64,000 nucleotides of DNA from Pantoea sp. Ep11b (GTDB lineage Bacteria; Pseudomonadota; Gammaproteobacteria; Enterobacterales; Enterobacteriaceae). Below the pieces are notes generated by a model. It was given only the letters and a program-made list of their open reading frames with translations. It was not told the DNA's origin and did no database searches. This document shows, piece after piece, positions 36,887 through 47,533 of this stretch (positions within the stretch are counted from its first letter, which is position 1; each line of letters starts with the position of its first letter). The DNA lies in NCBI RefSeq assembly GCF_040783975.1, contig NZ_CP160631.1, forward strand, positions 2,790,001 through 2,854,000. Reading direction: 5' to 3'. Both the position numbers and the translations under genes were made by a program.

Positions 36887-37717
36887 ATGTTTGCCTGGGT
36901 AACGCTGTTAACACAACCCGATTATCTGGTGGGCGTCAAAGCGCTGCACCGTTCACTGCAACAGAGCCAGAGCGCGTGGCCGCTGGTGGTGATGACCACC
37001 CCAGCGATTTCTGAGGCTGACTGTCAGATCCTGCAGGATGCGGGCTGTGTGATTAAGCCGGTAGTGCCACTCTATCCGCGTGACGACCTGGCGCAGCATT
37101 ACGCATCGGCGCAGTTCGGCGAAGTCTGGACCAAGCTGCGAGCCTGGCAGCTCACCGATTATCAGCGCGTGGTGTTTCTGGATGCCGATATGCTGGTACT
37201 GAAAAACATGGATGAGCTGTTTACCCTGGATCTCGAAGATAATGCGCTGGCTGCCTGTCACGCCTGCCGCTGTAACCCGAATAAGATCGCCTCTTATCCG
37301 CCAGCGTGGCAGCCCGAGCAGTGCCATTACACCTGGCAGGCCCGCGGTGAAACGGCCCCTGCTGAGCTGGATGTCTATCTGAACGGCGGTTTTCTGGTGC
37401 TTGAGCCGGATAACGCGGTGTTTGATGAGCTGGAAAAGCGCATTGCCGCCATTGACGATCTCAGCGCCTATCCCTTCTCCGAGCAGGATCTGCTGAACGA
37501 AGTCTTTGCCGGACGCTGGAAACCCCTCTCTTACATCTACAATGCGTTAAAAACGCTGCCGTTCCAGCACAGCGGTCTCTGGCAGGATAATCAGGTGAAG
37601 AACCTGCACTATATTCTGGCCAAGCCGTGGAAGCGCGATCTTAACCAGCCCGAAAGTGAGCGCGACCGCTTTTATGCGCTCGACAGGCAGTGGTGGGAAA
37701 AAAGCGGCCTGATCTGA
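36887..37717 (+). CDS. Glycosyltransferase family 8, glycogenin-like
   Basis: 276 residues. GT8 features: the N-terminal strand FAWVTLLTQPDYLVGVKALHRSL, the nucleotide-sugar/Mn-binding motif FLDADMLVLKNMDELF with DxD near residue 100, LNGGFLVLEPD near 168, and the C-terminal LHYILAKPWKR that closes the donor site. This layout is that of glycogenin, galactinol synthase and bacterial relatives. The ATG at 36887 follows TGAGGAACGC. Acceptor unknown. Coupling with the lactone-oxidase-like gene hints at a small oxidised sugar conjugate. Confidence 0.85.
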   Translation: MFAWVTLLTQPDYLVGVKALHRSLQQSQSAWPLVVMTTPAISEADCQILQDAGCVIKPVVPLYPRDDLAQHYASAQFGEVWTKLRAWQLTDYQRVVFLDADMLVLKNMDELFTLDLEDNALAACHACRCNPNKIASYPPAWQPEQCHYTWQARGETAPAELDVYLNGGFLVLEPDNAVFDELEKRIAAIDDLSAYPFSEQDLLNEVFAGRWKPLSYIYNALKTLPFQHSGLWQDNQVKNLHYILAKPWKRDLNQPESERDRFYALDRQWWEKSGLI

Positions 37718-37783
37718 TGCACACGGGCGGGAAACCCCGGTTCCCCGCCCTGCAGGGTTATGCCTGTCCGCTGGTGCCCGCCC

Positions 37784-38905
37784 TTACACGCTAATCCAGC
37801 GACGCTGCTCCGCAGACTGCGCAATCGCCTCCAGCACCTTCTGAACCTGTAGTCCCTCTGCAAAGTCAGGCCACATCCGATCGCCCGCCGCAATCCCGTT
37901 GATCAGGTCACGGATCTCCACCGTTTTCTGGTCGTTAAAGCCGATGCCGTGCCCGGCGGAGACGCAGAAACTGGCGTAGTCCGGATGAGCTGGCCCGGTC
38001 AGCAGGGTTTTAAACCCCTGCCGTCCCGCAGGCTCATCGTGCAGATAGAGTTCCAGCTCGGCCATACGCTCCTGGGTATAGCGCAGCGTGCCTTTGGTGC
38101 CGGTAACGACGTAGGTCAGACCCATTTTTGCCCCGCAGGCGATGCGTGAGGTTTCAATCACACCATGCGCCCCGTTGCTGAACCGCAGCAGCGCGCTGGC
38201 CTGATCCTCATTCTCTACCGGCAGTCGCTGCCCGGGCGCTTTCGGGTCCGGCCGTGAGGTGATGACCGTCATCATATCGCCGCTGACCTCCGCAATCTCC
38301 CCCACCAGATAGTGCGCCATGTTTACGATATGCGCGGCGAGATCGCCCAGCGCGCCCAGTCCCGCCAGTGCTTTCTGGCAGTGCCAGTCGAGCGGCGTTT
38401 CCGCGCGGGCGAGATAATCTTCGTTATGGGTGCCGTAGAAATGAACGACCTCACCGATCTCGCCACCGGCGATAATCTCTTTCGCCAGCTGGCTGGTCGG
38501 GTTTTTCATGTAGTTAAAGCCGACCAAGGTTTTAACTCCGGCGGCCTGCGCGGCCGCCACCATCTCCTGCGCATCCGCCACGCTTAAGGAGAGCGGCTTC
38601 TCTGAATAGACATGCTTGCCGTGGCGTATCGCCTCCAGCGCCATCTCTTTGTGCAGAAAATTGGGCGCGCAGATATCCACCACATCAATGGCCGGATCGC
38701 TGACCAGCGCACGCCAGTCGCCCGTCGAGCGTGCAAAGCCAAAGGTAGCGGCCTGGCGGGCTGCCAGCTCAGGATTCACCTCGGCGAGCATCTCCCGCAC
38801 GATTTCACCTTTCAGCGCAAACACGGTCGGGGCCTGCGCATAGGCTATCGCGTGGCAGCGCCCGATGTAGCCGCTGCCGATCATACCGATTCTGACTTTG
38901 TTCAT
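37784..38905 (-). CDS. Gfo/Idh/MocA-family NAD(P)-dependent oxidoreductase
   Basis: 373 residues. The Rossmann start (RIGMIGSGYIGRCHAIAY), the conserved EKPLSLSVADAQEMV (catalytic Lys of the EKP motif near residue 102) and NYMKNPTSQLAKEIIAGGEIGEV are typical. Members oxidise sugars or inositols, often as 2-dehydro derivatives. The GGAG site and ATG at 38905 are clear. It is convergent with the GT8 gene and stands alone; a myo-inositol-like substrate is possible but unproven. Confidence 0.88.
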   Translation of the reverse strand: MNKVRIGMIGSGYIGRCHAIAYAQAPTVFALKGEIVREMLAEVNPELAARQAATFGFARSTGDWRALVSDPAIDVVDICAPNFLHKEMALEAIRHGKHVYSEKPLSLSVADAQEMVAAAQAAGVKTLVGFNYMKNPTSQLAKEIIAGGEIGEVVHFYGTHNEDYLARAETPLDWHCQKALAGLGALGDLAAHIVNMAHYLVGEIAEVSGDMMTVITSRPDPKAPGQRLPVENEDQASALLRFSNGAHGVIETSRIACGAKMGLTYVVTGTKGTLRYTQERMAELELYLHDEPAGRQGFKTLLTGPAHPDYASFCVSAGHGIGFNDQKTVEIRDLINGIAAGDRMWPDFAEGLQVQKVLEAIAQSAEQRRWISV

Positions 38906-39189
38906 TTCAACTCCGGGGATTCAGTTCAGGGTTGAAATGAAATCTACGTTTCGTTTCTGGTGCTGACAAAGCCGGAAACAGCAGTTTGTGACGGCAGTAA
39001 AAAACTATCCGTTAAAATCACGCCTGATGCCGTCTGACAAGCGTCGGGCCGCACCAGAACACCTCATAAACACCTCAGTTTTTCCGCCGCTTTCAGCGGC
39101 TTCATCAGCCTGCTCAGGCGCATTTTCGGGGCCTGGCACGCCGAAGTGGCGACTATTTCAGCAGTCAGAAAGATTTATGAAAAAGAGCT

Positions 39190-39218
39190 TTGACATGACC
39201 CGGCGTGGCCGTTACTAT
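39190..39218 (+). promoter_or_regulatory. Sigma-70 promoter of the second tRNA-Asn gene
   Basis: TTGACA and TACTAT are separated by 17 bp, with the same GC-rich discriminator (GCGCCCCGTTCAA) as copy 1. The duplicated unit therefore includes part of the promoter. Confidence 0.85.
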
Positions 39219-39236
39219 GCGCCCCGTTCAAACGAT

Positions 39237-39312
39237 TCCTCTGTAGTTCAGTCGGTAGAACGGCGGACTGTTAATCCGTATGTCACTGGTTCGAGTCCAG
39301 TCAGAGGAGCCA
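39237..39312 (+). tRNA. tRNA-Asn (anticodon GTT), copy 2
   Basis: 76 nt, identical in every position to the copy at 18725-18800, with encoded CCA. The flanks (GTTCAA-CGAT before, hairpin after) are also shared. Confidence 0.97.
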
Positions 39313-39320
39313 GATTCGAG

Positions 39321-39355
39321 AAACCCGCTCAGGGTAACCTGAGCGGGTTTTTTAT
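39321..39355 (+). terminator. Terminator of tRNA-Asn copy 2
   Basis: A perfect 13-bp stem (AAACCCGCTCAGG / CCTGAGCGGGTTT) with loop GTAA is followed by T3. It is a close variant of the copy-1 terminator. Confidence 0.92.
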
Positions 39356-39495
39356 TGGCTGGCGTTCTCCCCTTCTCAGATACTCAGTTCAGAATGGCTT
39401 CCGGCCAGGCCGAATCATGCTGTCAGAACGGATGAAAGAATGCGTGCGCGTCTGGCCTCTGCTGATTACAGACAGCGGGCGGACAAAGAGGAACG

Positions 39496-39545
39496 AAAAA
39501 AAACTGCACCCTACTCAGCGTGTATGCCAGCGTTTGGGGTGCAGT
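39496..39545 (-). terminator. Terminator of katG
   Basis: On the minus strand a 9-bp stem (ACTGCACCC / GGGTGCAGT) with a long loop is followed by an eight-T run, starting 24 bp beyond the katG stop codon. Confidence 0.75.
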
Positions 39546-39568
39546 GGTCTGTCAGAGGGTTTCAGCGA

Positions 39569-42179
<2,611 letters not shown>

Positions 42180-43202
42180 TTAACGCCAGCCAAGTTCCGG
42201 GGCGACATACTTCAGAATCGCCTCAATAACATGGGCGTTGTAGGCCACGCCAAGCTGGTTCGGCACGGTGAGCAGCAGCGTATCGGCTTCGGCAATCGCC
42301 TCATCCTGCGCCAGTAGCTTAATCAGCACCTCAGGTTCAGCGGCGTAGCTGCGGCCGAAGATGGCGCGGGTTTTCTCATCGAGGAAGCCCACGGAATCCC
42401 GATCGTTACCGCTGCGGCCAAAGTAGGCCCGATCCCTGTCATTCACCAGCGCAAAGATACTGCGGCTGACGGAAACCCGTGGCGTATGCTGATGCCCCGC
42501 CGCTTTCCAGGCTTCACGGTAGGCGCGGATCTGCTTCGCCTGCTGGATATGGAACGGCTCACCGGTTTCATCATCTTTCAGGGTGGAACTTTGCAGGTTC
42601 ATTCCCATTTTTGCCGCCCATTCGGCGGTGGCATTGGAGCCGGAGCCCCACCAGATGCGGTCGCGCAGTCCTTCAGAGAGCGGCTCAGGACGCAGCAGTC
42701 CCGGTGGATTCGGGAACATCGGCTGAGGATTCGGCTTAGCAAAGCCTTCACCGCGCAGGACTTCCAGAAACTCTTCGGTGTGACGGCGGCCCATATCCGC
42801 ATCGCTCTCACCCGCTTTCGGTTCGAAGCCAAAATAGCGCCAGCCATCGATAACCTGCTCGGGGGAACCACGGCTCAGACCCAGCTGCAGACGACCATTG
42901 GAGATCAGGTCTGCCGCGCTGGCATCCTCGACCATATAAAGCGGGTTCTCGTAGCGCATATCGATGACGCCGGTGCCGATCTCAATCTTATTCGTGCGCG
43001 CCGCCACGGCGGCCAGCAGCGGAAACGGCGAGCTGAGTTGCCGGGCAAAATGGTGAACGCGGAAGTAGGCACCATCTGCGCCCAGCTCTTCGGCGGCCAC
43101 CGCTAAGTCGATCGACTGCAGCAGCACATCCTGCGCGGTGCGTGTGGCGGACTGCGGCGACGGCGTCCAGTGACCAAACGATAAGAAGCCAATATTTTTC
43201 AT
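42180..43202 (-). CDS. Luciferase-like (LLM-class) flavin-dependent monooxygenase
   Basis: 340 residues. The TIM-barrel bacterial-luciferase family is recognisable from NIGFLSFGHW, AEELGADGAYFRVHHFARQLSSPFPLLAAVAARTNKIEIGTGVIDM, and LSRGSPEQVIDGWRYFGF. It probably uses reduced FMN and oxygen on an unknown organic substrate. The start at 43202 has AGGAG in front; a longer in-frame reading upstream does not look like the family. It is alone between katG and a PanE-family gene. Confidence 0.88.
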   Translation of the reverse strand: MKNIGFLSFGHWTPSPQSATRTAQDVLLQSIDLAVAAEELGADGAYFRVHHFARQLSSPFPLLAAVAARTNKIEIGTGVIDMRYENPLYMVEDASAADLISNGRLQLGLSRGSPEQVIDGWRYFGFEPKAGESDADMGRRHTEEFLEVLRGEGFAKPNPQPMFPNPPGLLRPEPLSEGLRDRIWWGSGSNATAEWAAKMGMNLQSSTLKDDETGEPFHIQQAKQIRAYREAWKAAGHQHTPRVSVSRSIFALVNDRDRAYFGRSGNDRDSVGFLDEKTRAIFGRSYAAEPEVLIKLLAQDEAIAEADTLLLTVPNQLGVAYNAHVIEAILKYVAPELGWR

Positions 43203-43518
43203 CTGTGTTTCTCCTGACGGGCCTGAAACGCCCGCAGACAAAGGCAATTTCTGATACGTGAAAGGTTACGCCCTCTTTGCTGCCACTGATAGTCAATATC
43301 TTTCAGCGCCATATTCAGGATTTTCGACATAGCGACGCGGTCAGGCAAACAGGCCGCCGGACGTGGCGTCACCCGGCTGTAACCTGTCCGGCTTTTCCTG
43401 TGCCATTTTATCTCTCCCCCTGCCTGCCCTGCTCGCTTAGCCACCTCAGTCGCGGTTAACGCTGGCAAGCCCGGCCACACCGTTTTAAGGTAGAGCTTTT
43501 CAGCAGAGGGAGAGTGAT
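43203..43518. other. Intergenic divergent promoter region
   Basis: 316 bp between the divergent monooxygenase and reductase genes. I see no gene, repeat or clear operator in it. Confidence 0.4.
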
Positions 43519-44433
43519 ATGCGCATTCTGATGGCAGGCGCTGGCGCGACCGGCGGATATTTTGGTGGCCGACTGGCTCAGGCAGGCCAGGACGTCACCT
43601 TTCTGGTGCGCGAGCGGCGTTATCAGCAGCTTCAGGCTCATGGGCTGGTGTTACAGACGCCGCAGGGCACGGAAACGCTGCAACCGCAACTGGCGCAGGC
43701 CAGCACCCTGACGGGCCACTATGATCTGATTATCGTGACGGTAAAAAGTTTTGGCCTTGAGCAGGTGATGGATGACATTGCACCTGCGGTCGGACCGGCG
43801 ACGCTGATCATGCCGATTCTCAACGGCATGCGACACATCGCTACGCTGCAACAGCGTTTTGGCGAAGATAAGGTGATCGGCGGCCTGTGCAAAATCAACG
43901 CTACGCTGGGTGATAATGGCGAGGTGATCCAGATGACGCCGCTGCATCAGATCTATTATGGCGCGCTGGATGGCAATAATGATGCGCGGCTGCAGCGGGT
44001 GGATGCGGCACTGCGCGATGCCGGGGTCGACACCCGCTTCAGCGATAACATCATGGATGAACTGTGGGAGAAGTGGCTGCTGCTCAGTACGCTCGGCGCG
44101 GTCTGCTGTCTGGCGCGGGGCGACACCCGGCAGATTCTCACTTCACGCGGCGGCGAAGCCCTGCTCCAGGCTGTTTTCGCCGAGATCCTGAGCGTGATCA
44201 CTGCCGAAGGCTATCAGCCACGTCCGGCAGCAACCGCCCGCATTTTCGAACTGTTAAACAACCCGGCGACGCCGATGACCTCCTCCATGTACCGCGATCT
44301 CACCCAGGGCTATGATATAGAGGCCGATCAGGTGATTGGCGACCTGTTGCTGCGGGCAAAACGCCACAGCCTCGTCACGCCGCTGCTGAATGCCGTGGAT
44401 GTGAATCTGCAGGTCTATCTGCAGCAGCGATAA
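43519..44433 (+). CDS. 2-dehydropantoate 2-reductase family protein (PanE-like)
   Basis: 304 residues. N-terminal NADP site MRILMAGAGATGGYFGGRLAQAG, then VTVKSFGLEQVM (catalytic Lys near residue 77), ILNGMRH, and the C-terminal helical domain with WEKWLLLSTLGAVCCLARG and PMTSSMYRDLTQGYDIEADQVIG. Family enzymes reduce ketopantoate in the pantothenate pathway. Bacteria often carry several paralogues, and this one is not in a pan gene setting, so I do not call it panE. GGAGAG precedes the ATG. Confidence 0.85.
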   Translation: MRILMAGAGATGGYFGGRLAQAGQDVTFLVRERRYQQLQAHGLVLQTPQGTETLQPQLAQASTLTGHYDLIIVTVKSFGLEQVMDDIAPAVGPATLIMPILNGMRHIATLQQRFGEDKVIGGLCKINATLGDNGEVIQMTPLHQIYYGALDGNNDARLQRVDAALRDAGVDTRFSDNIMDELWEKWLLLSTLGAVCCLARGDTRQILTSRGGEALLQAVFAEILSVITAEGYQPRPAATARIFELLNNPATPMTSSMYRDLTQGYDIEADQVIGDLLLRAKRHSLVTPLLNAVDVNLQVYLQQR

Positions 44434-44567
44434 CTTCACCTGTTACAGACCTGAGCAGGCCGGATGCCCTGGTGCATCCGGCCTGCGTGACGATGAAAGT
44501 GTGGTTTGCAGCAGCAGCGCAGCGGGAAAATTTGCTACACTCACCGCTCTATTTTTTGGAGAGTTCA

Positions 44568-45629
44568 ATGACTTCCCGCTCTGTGACCCTCGATGATGTT
44601 GCTCAACTGGCTGGCGTCTCATACCAGACCGTTTCACGCGTTTTAAATCGATCTCAACAGGTCTCTCTGCGCACGCGGGAAAAGGTTGAGGCGGCGATGC
44701 AGCAGCTCAATTATGTGCCGAATCGTGTGGCGCAGCAGCTGGCGGGCAAGGCGACGCGCACTCTGGGTCTCGCCACCAGCGATCTGGCCCTGATGGCGCC
44801 TGCGCAGATTGCCTCGGCGATTCAGCAGCGCGCCGCCAGCGAGGGGTATCATCTGGTGATTGCAATGGACAGCGGCAACGATGCCGCCGCTACCGTGAAT
44901 GAACTGCTGGCGCAGCGGGTCGATGGACTGCTCATCAACCTGCCGCTGGAGGCGGAGGCGGCGCAGCAAATCCAGCAACTGTGTGGCAGCAAGCCGGTGC
45001 TGTTTCTGGATGTGGAACCTCAGGCCGCTGTCGCGCAGTGTCAGTATCCCAATGACGCTGGCGCGCGTGCCGCCGTTGAGCATCTGGTGGCGCTGGGGCA
45101 TCGTCAGATCGGCCTGCTCAACGGGCCGCAGCGGTCGGTGTCGGCCCGGCAGCGTGAGAACGCCTGGCGGCAGGCGCTGGCGGAACATCAGTTAACGCCG
45201 CACTGTTCGCTGCGCGGTGACTGGAGCGCGCAGTCCGGCTATCAGGCGCTGATGGCGCAGCTCCCGGCGAATCTGCCGCAGGCGCTGCTGGTGGCCAACG
45301 ACCAGATGGCACTGGGTGCGATGCGCGCGCTGCATCAGTATGGCGTGGCGATTCCGGGTGAGATCTCGGTGATCGGCTATGACGATACGGCTGAAAGCGC
45401 CTGGTATCAGCCGCCGCTGACCACGGTTCGGCAGGATCTGCAGGCGCTGGGCGCACAAAGCGTTGAGCGGATGCTGGCCCGGCTGCAGGCCAGAGAGCCG
45501 GAAAACGATGCGCTGAAACCCACGCTGGTGATCCGTGAGACCACGGCGGCGCCGGGTGATAAGCGGGCCGATTTCGCGGCGCTGTCGCAGCAGCTGCAGG
45601 AGATTGCCCGCAGGCTGGCAGGCGAGTAA
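44568..45629 (+). CDS. lacI: LacI homologue without a lac operon
   Basis: 353 residues, close to E. coli LacI along its length. The HTH VTLDDVAQLAGVSYQTVSRVLN keeps the Tyr, Gln and Arg of the LacI recognition helix. The hinge VPNRVAQQLAGK, core VANDQMALGAMRAL and VIGYDDTAESAWYQPPLTT, and the C-terminal Leu-rich tetramerisation helix (ALSQQLQEIARRLAGE) are present. Start at 44568 with TTGGAGAG in front. No lacZ or lacY is adjacent: the PanE-like gene precedes and tmaR is convergent. It may act on a distant operon or be a diverged sugar regulator. Confidence 0.85.
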   Translation: MTSRSVTLDDVAQLAGVSYQTVSRVLNRSQQVSLRTREKVEAAMQQLNYVPNRVAQQLAGKATRTLGLATSDLALMAPAQIASAIQQRAASEGYHLVIAMDSGNDAAATVNELLAQRVDGLLINLPLEAEAAQQIQQLCGSKPVLFLDVEPQAAVAQCQYPNDAGARAAVEHLVALGHRQIGLLNGPQRSVSARQRENAWRQALAEHQLTPHCSLRGDWSAQSGYQALMAQLPANLPQALLVANDQMALGAMRALHQYGVAIPGEISVIGYDDTAESAWYQPPLTTVRQDLQALGAQSVERMLARLQAREPENDALKPTLVIRETTAAPGDKRADFAALSQQLQEIARRLAGE

Positions 45630-45647
45630 ACCGCCGGGTGACAGGCA

Positions 45648-45682
45648 ATAAAAAACCCGCATCACCGGAGTGGATGCGGGTT
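45648..45682 (-). terminator. Terminator of tmaR (possibly bidirectional with lacI)
   Basis: A perfect 10-bp stem (AACCCGCATC / GATGCGGGTT) is followed on the minus strand by TTTTTATT. It lies between the convergent lacI and tmaR genes. Confidence 0.82.
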
Positions 45683-45723
45683 CGCCTCAGACCGATCGCG
45701 CTTTCAGGCACAACCGGCTGACA

Positions 45724-46050
45724 TCAGGCTTTCGGGTGTTCGCCCACGCCCATCGCTTTGATTTTTTTCGACAGCTCGCGGCGCTCTTTCGACAGGTCGG
45801 CGTTCTTGATGATGTACTCATCCACGCGATCTTCATAATCAACACGCATGCTGGCGATGATTTCCTGAATCGCCTCTACGCTCATGCCCGGCTTGATATA
45901 TTCGCTCAGGTTGTCCAGCAGCAGTACGCGCTTCTGGTTGTCGCGGATTTTCTTCTCGTTGTCGACAATTTCACGCTGCAGCTTGTTTTTACGGCGGAAC
46001 ATACGTACGAACTCCAGTACGTCCTGAAATGATTGCTTGGCATTTTCCAT
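45724..46050 (-). CDS. tmaR: PTS localisation protein TmaR (YeeX)
   Basis: 108 residues, nearly superposable on E. coli Yee[23 protein letters not shown] at the start, then [30 protein letters not shown] and [30 protein letters not shown]. It is a coiled-coil, highly charged soluble protein. In E. coli it gathers PTS enzyme I at the pole in a tyrosine-phosphorylation-dependent manner. Synteny with yeeA, dacD and sbcB supports the call. Confidence 0.95.
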   Translation of the reverse strand: MENAKQSFQDVLEFVRMFRRKNKLQREIVDNEKKIRDNQKRVLLLDNLSEYIKPGMSVEAIQEIIASMRVDYEDRVDEYIIKNADLSKERRELSKKIKAMGVGEHPKA

Positions 46051-46210
46051 GATGGCACCTTTCTTTGAGCCTGCTGACGCAGGGAGAGAGTCAAAACGAT
46101 CAGCTTAGCGGCTAGCCCGCCAGGTAAGCAATTTTCACAGCTAAATTCAGACTGGCTCTTATCTTAGCGCAAAGAAACCCGGTTTCACATTAAGTCATTG
46201 TCTGAGGTGA

Positions 46211-47269
46211 TTATTTGCGCAGCGCCATGCGCATCAGGTCGGTCATCCGCTCCAGCTGTTTCGCCAGTTCCAGCGTCAGCCAGACGTAACCGTAAATGGG
46301 CGTCTCCTCCAGTCCGTCGTTGCGCGCATCGGCGATCAGCCGCCGCAGTTCAGTGCTGATTTCGGTGAGCTCATGACTGTTCGCCACCACCTCATCCGTA
46401 ACGCCCTCTGTTGCCATCACCGACAGCGCCCGCAGCGTGTTCTCGGTCATCTGCTGCATACGGCGAAGCGCGGGCGCGTTAAGCATGATCAGATGGCTCT
46501 CGCGTGAGGCCCACCAGGCATTAATCTGCATCTCAATGGTGTAAACCATATTACGGTTTATGGTCTGAATGGCTTCAAGCACCGACTTCGGGATGCGCGT
46601 CTCTTTGCTGGAGGGCTCCAGCAGCGCCCGCATTTTGATGACGCTGCTCAGCAGTTTGCCCAGCGGCTTATTGAGGCGCGGCTTTTCAACCAGGTTAGGC
46701 GAAAAACCGGCGTGATAGATTTTCGCCATGGCCGCCAGGGTGTCGGAGAGCTGAATGCGCCAGTGGGTGTAGGCACGCTGCGCCCAGATCGCGGTAAACA
46801 GCAGCGCCATCAGCGATCCCAGAATGACATCGCCGCCGCGCCACAGGGCGACGGTGAAATCACCGGTCGGTGCCCCCACCACCACGCTCAGCGTGATGCC
46901 GATTAACAGCGCCATATAGGGATGTTTGCCCAGCGTCAGGTAGCCACTGATCACCATGATAAGACCGCACCAGGCCAGCATCACTGGCATGGAGATCAGC
47001 TCCAGCTTGAGGGCAATCAGGCCGGAGATGGAGCCCGCCACCGTGCCGCTGATGCGTTGAAGCGCGCGCGGAAAGACATTTCCCCAGGTCGAGATGGGCC
47101 CCATCACCACCACCAGCGTAATCAGCGGCCAGGTGCCTTCCGGGATCCCGGTCGCCCGGACAAAGATAAAGCAGAGTATAAAGGCGATCGCAATACGCAC
47201 GCCGTGGACGGAGCGATAGTGGCGATAAAACCAGAACTCCAGTTTTGAGATAGGCTTGTCAGAACGCAA
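46211..47269 (-). CDS. yeeA: FUSC-family inner membrane protein YeeA
   Basis: 352 residues with an N-terminal block of membrane helices (IAFILCFIFVRATGIPEGTWPLITLVVVMGPISTWG and following to about residue 165) and a cytoplasmic helical C-terminus (SSKETRIPKSVLEAIQTINRN). This is the E. coli YeeA pattern from its first residues MRSDK. The start codon is TTG at 47269, with GGAAAG in front. The family includes aromatic acid and fusaric acid efflux components, but YeeA function is not established. In E. coli, from memory, sbmC lies between yeeA and dacD; here only 264 bp of non-coding DNA does. Confidence 0.92.
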   Translation of the reverse strand: MRSDKPISKLEFWFYRHYRSVHGVRIAIAFILCFIFVRATGIPEGTWPLITLVVVMGPISTWGNVFPRALQRISGTVAGSISGLIALKLELISMPVMLAWCGLIMVISGYLTLGKHPYMALLIGITLSVVVGAPTGDFTVALWRGGDVILGSLMALLFTAIWAQRAYTHWRIQLSDTLAAMAKIYHAGFSPNLVEKPRLNKPLGKLLSSVIKMRALLEPSSKETRIPKSVLEAIQTINRNMVYTIEMQINAWWASRESHLIMLNAPALRRMQQMTENTLRALSVMATEGVTDEVVANSHELTEISTELRRLIADARNDGLEETPIYGYVWLTLELAKQLERMTDLMRMALRK

Positions 47270-47483
47270 AGTGACTTTCCGGTTGCGGGATGATGATGCG
47301 GCTATCTTAACCCTGAATCAGGCGCAGACTCAGCATTGCCCTGCGGTTTCAAATCGGTTTTGACGTTCCCTTACAATTATCAACATTCACCTCACATCAC
47401 TGGCCGCAAGATAAAAACAACGCAACCAGGTTTTTTAACCTTTATTGGCTGCTGGTAACAGGCACGGCTCATGTGGCGGAACG

Positions 47484-47511
47484 TAAAACGGGCAGCCTGC
47501 GGGCTGCCCGT
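47484..47511 (-). terminator. Terminator of dacD
   Basis: A 10-bp GC-rich stem (ACGGGCAGCC / GGCTGCCCGT) with a 4-nt loop is followed on the minus strand by a short T-run, 22 bp after the dacD stop. Confidence 0.82.
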
Positions 47512-47533
47512 TGATAAACCGGTAACCGGCTGA

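Noticed and set aside
18801..39236. Integrase, transposase or att-site duplicate marking a classical genomic island
   Set aside because: No recombinase gene is present between the tRNA copies, and the only direct repeats found are the complete tRNA units themselves.
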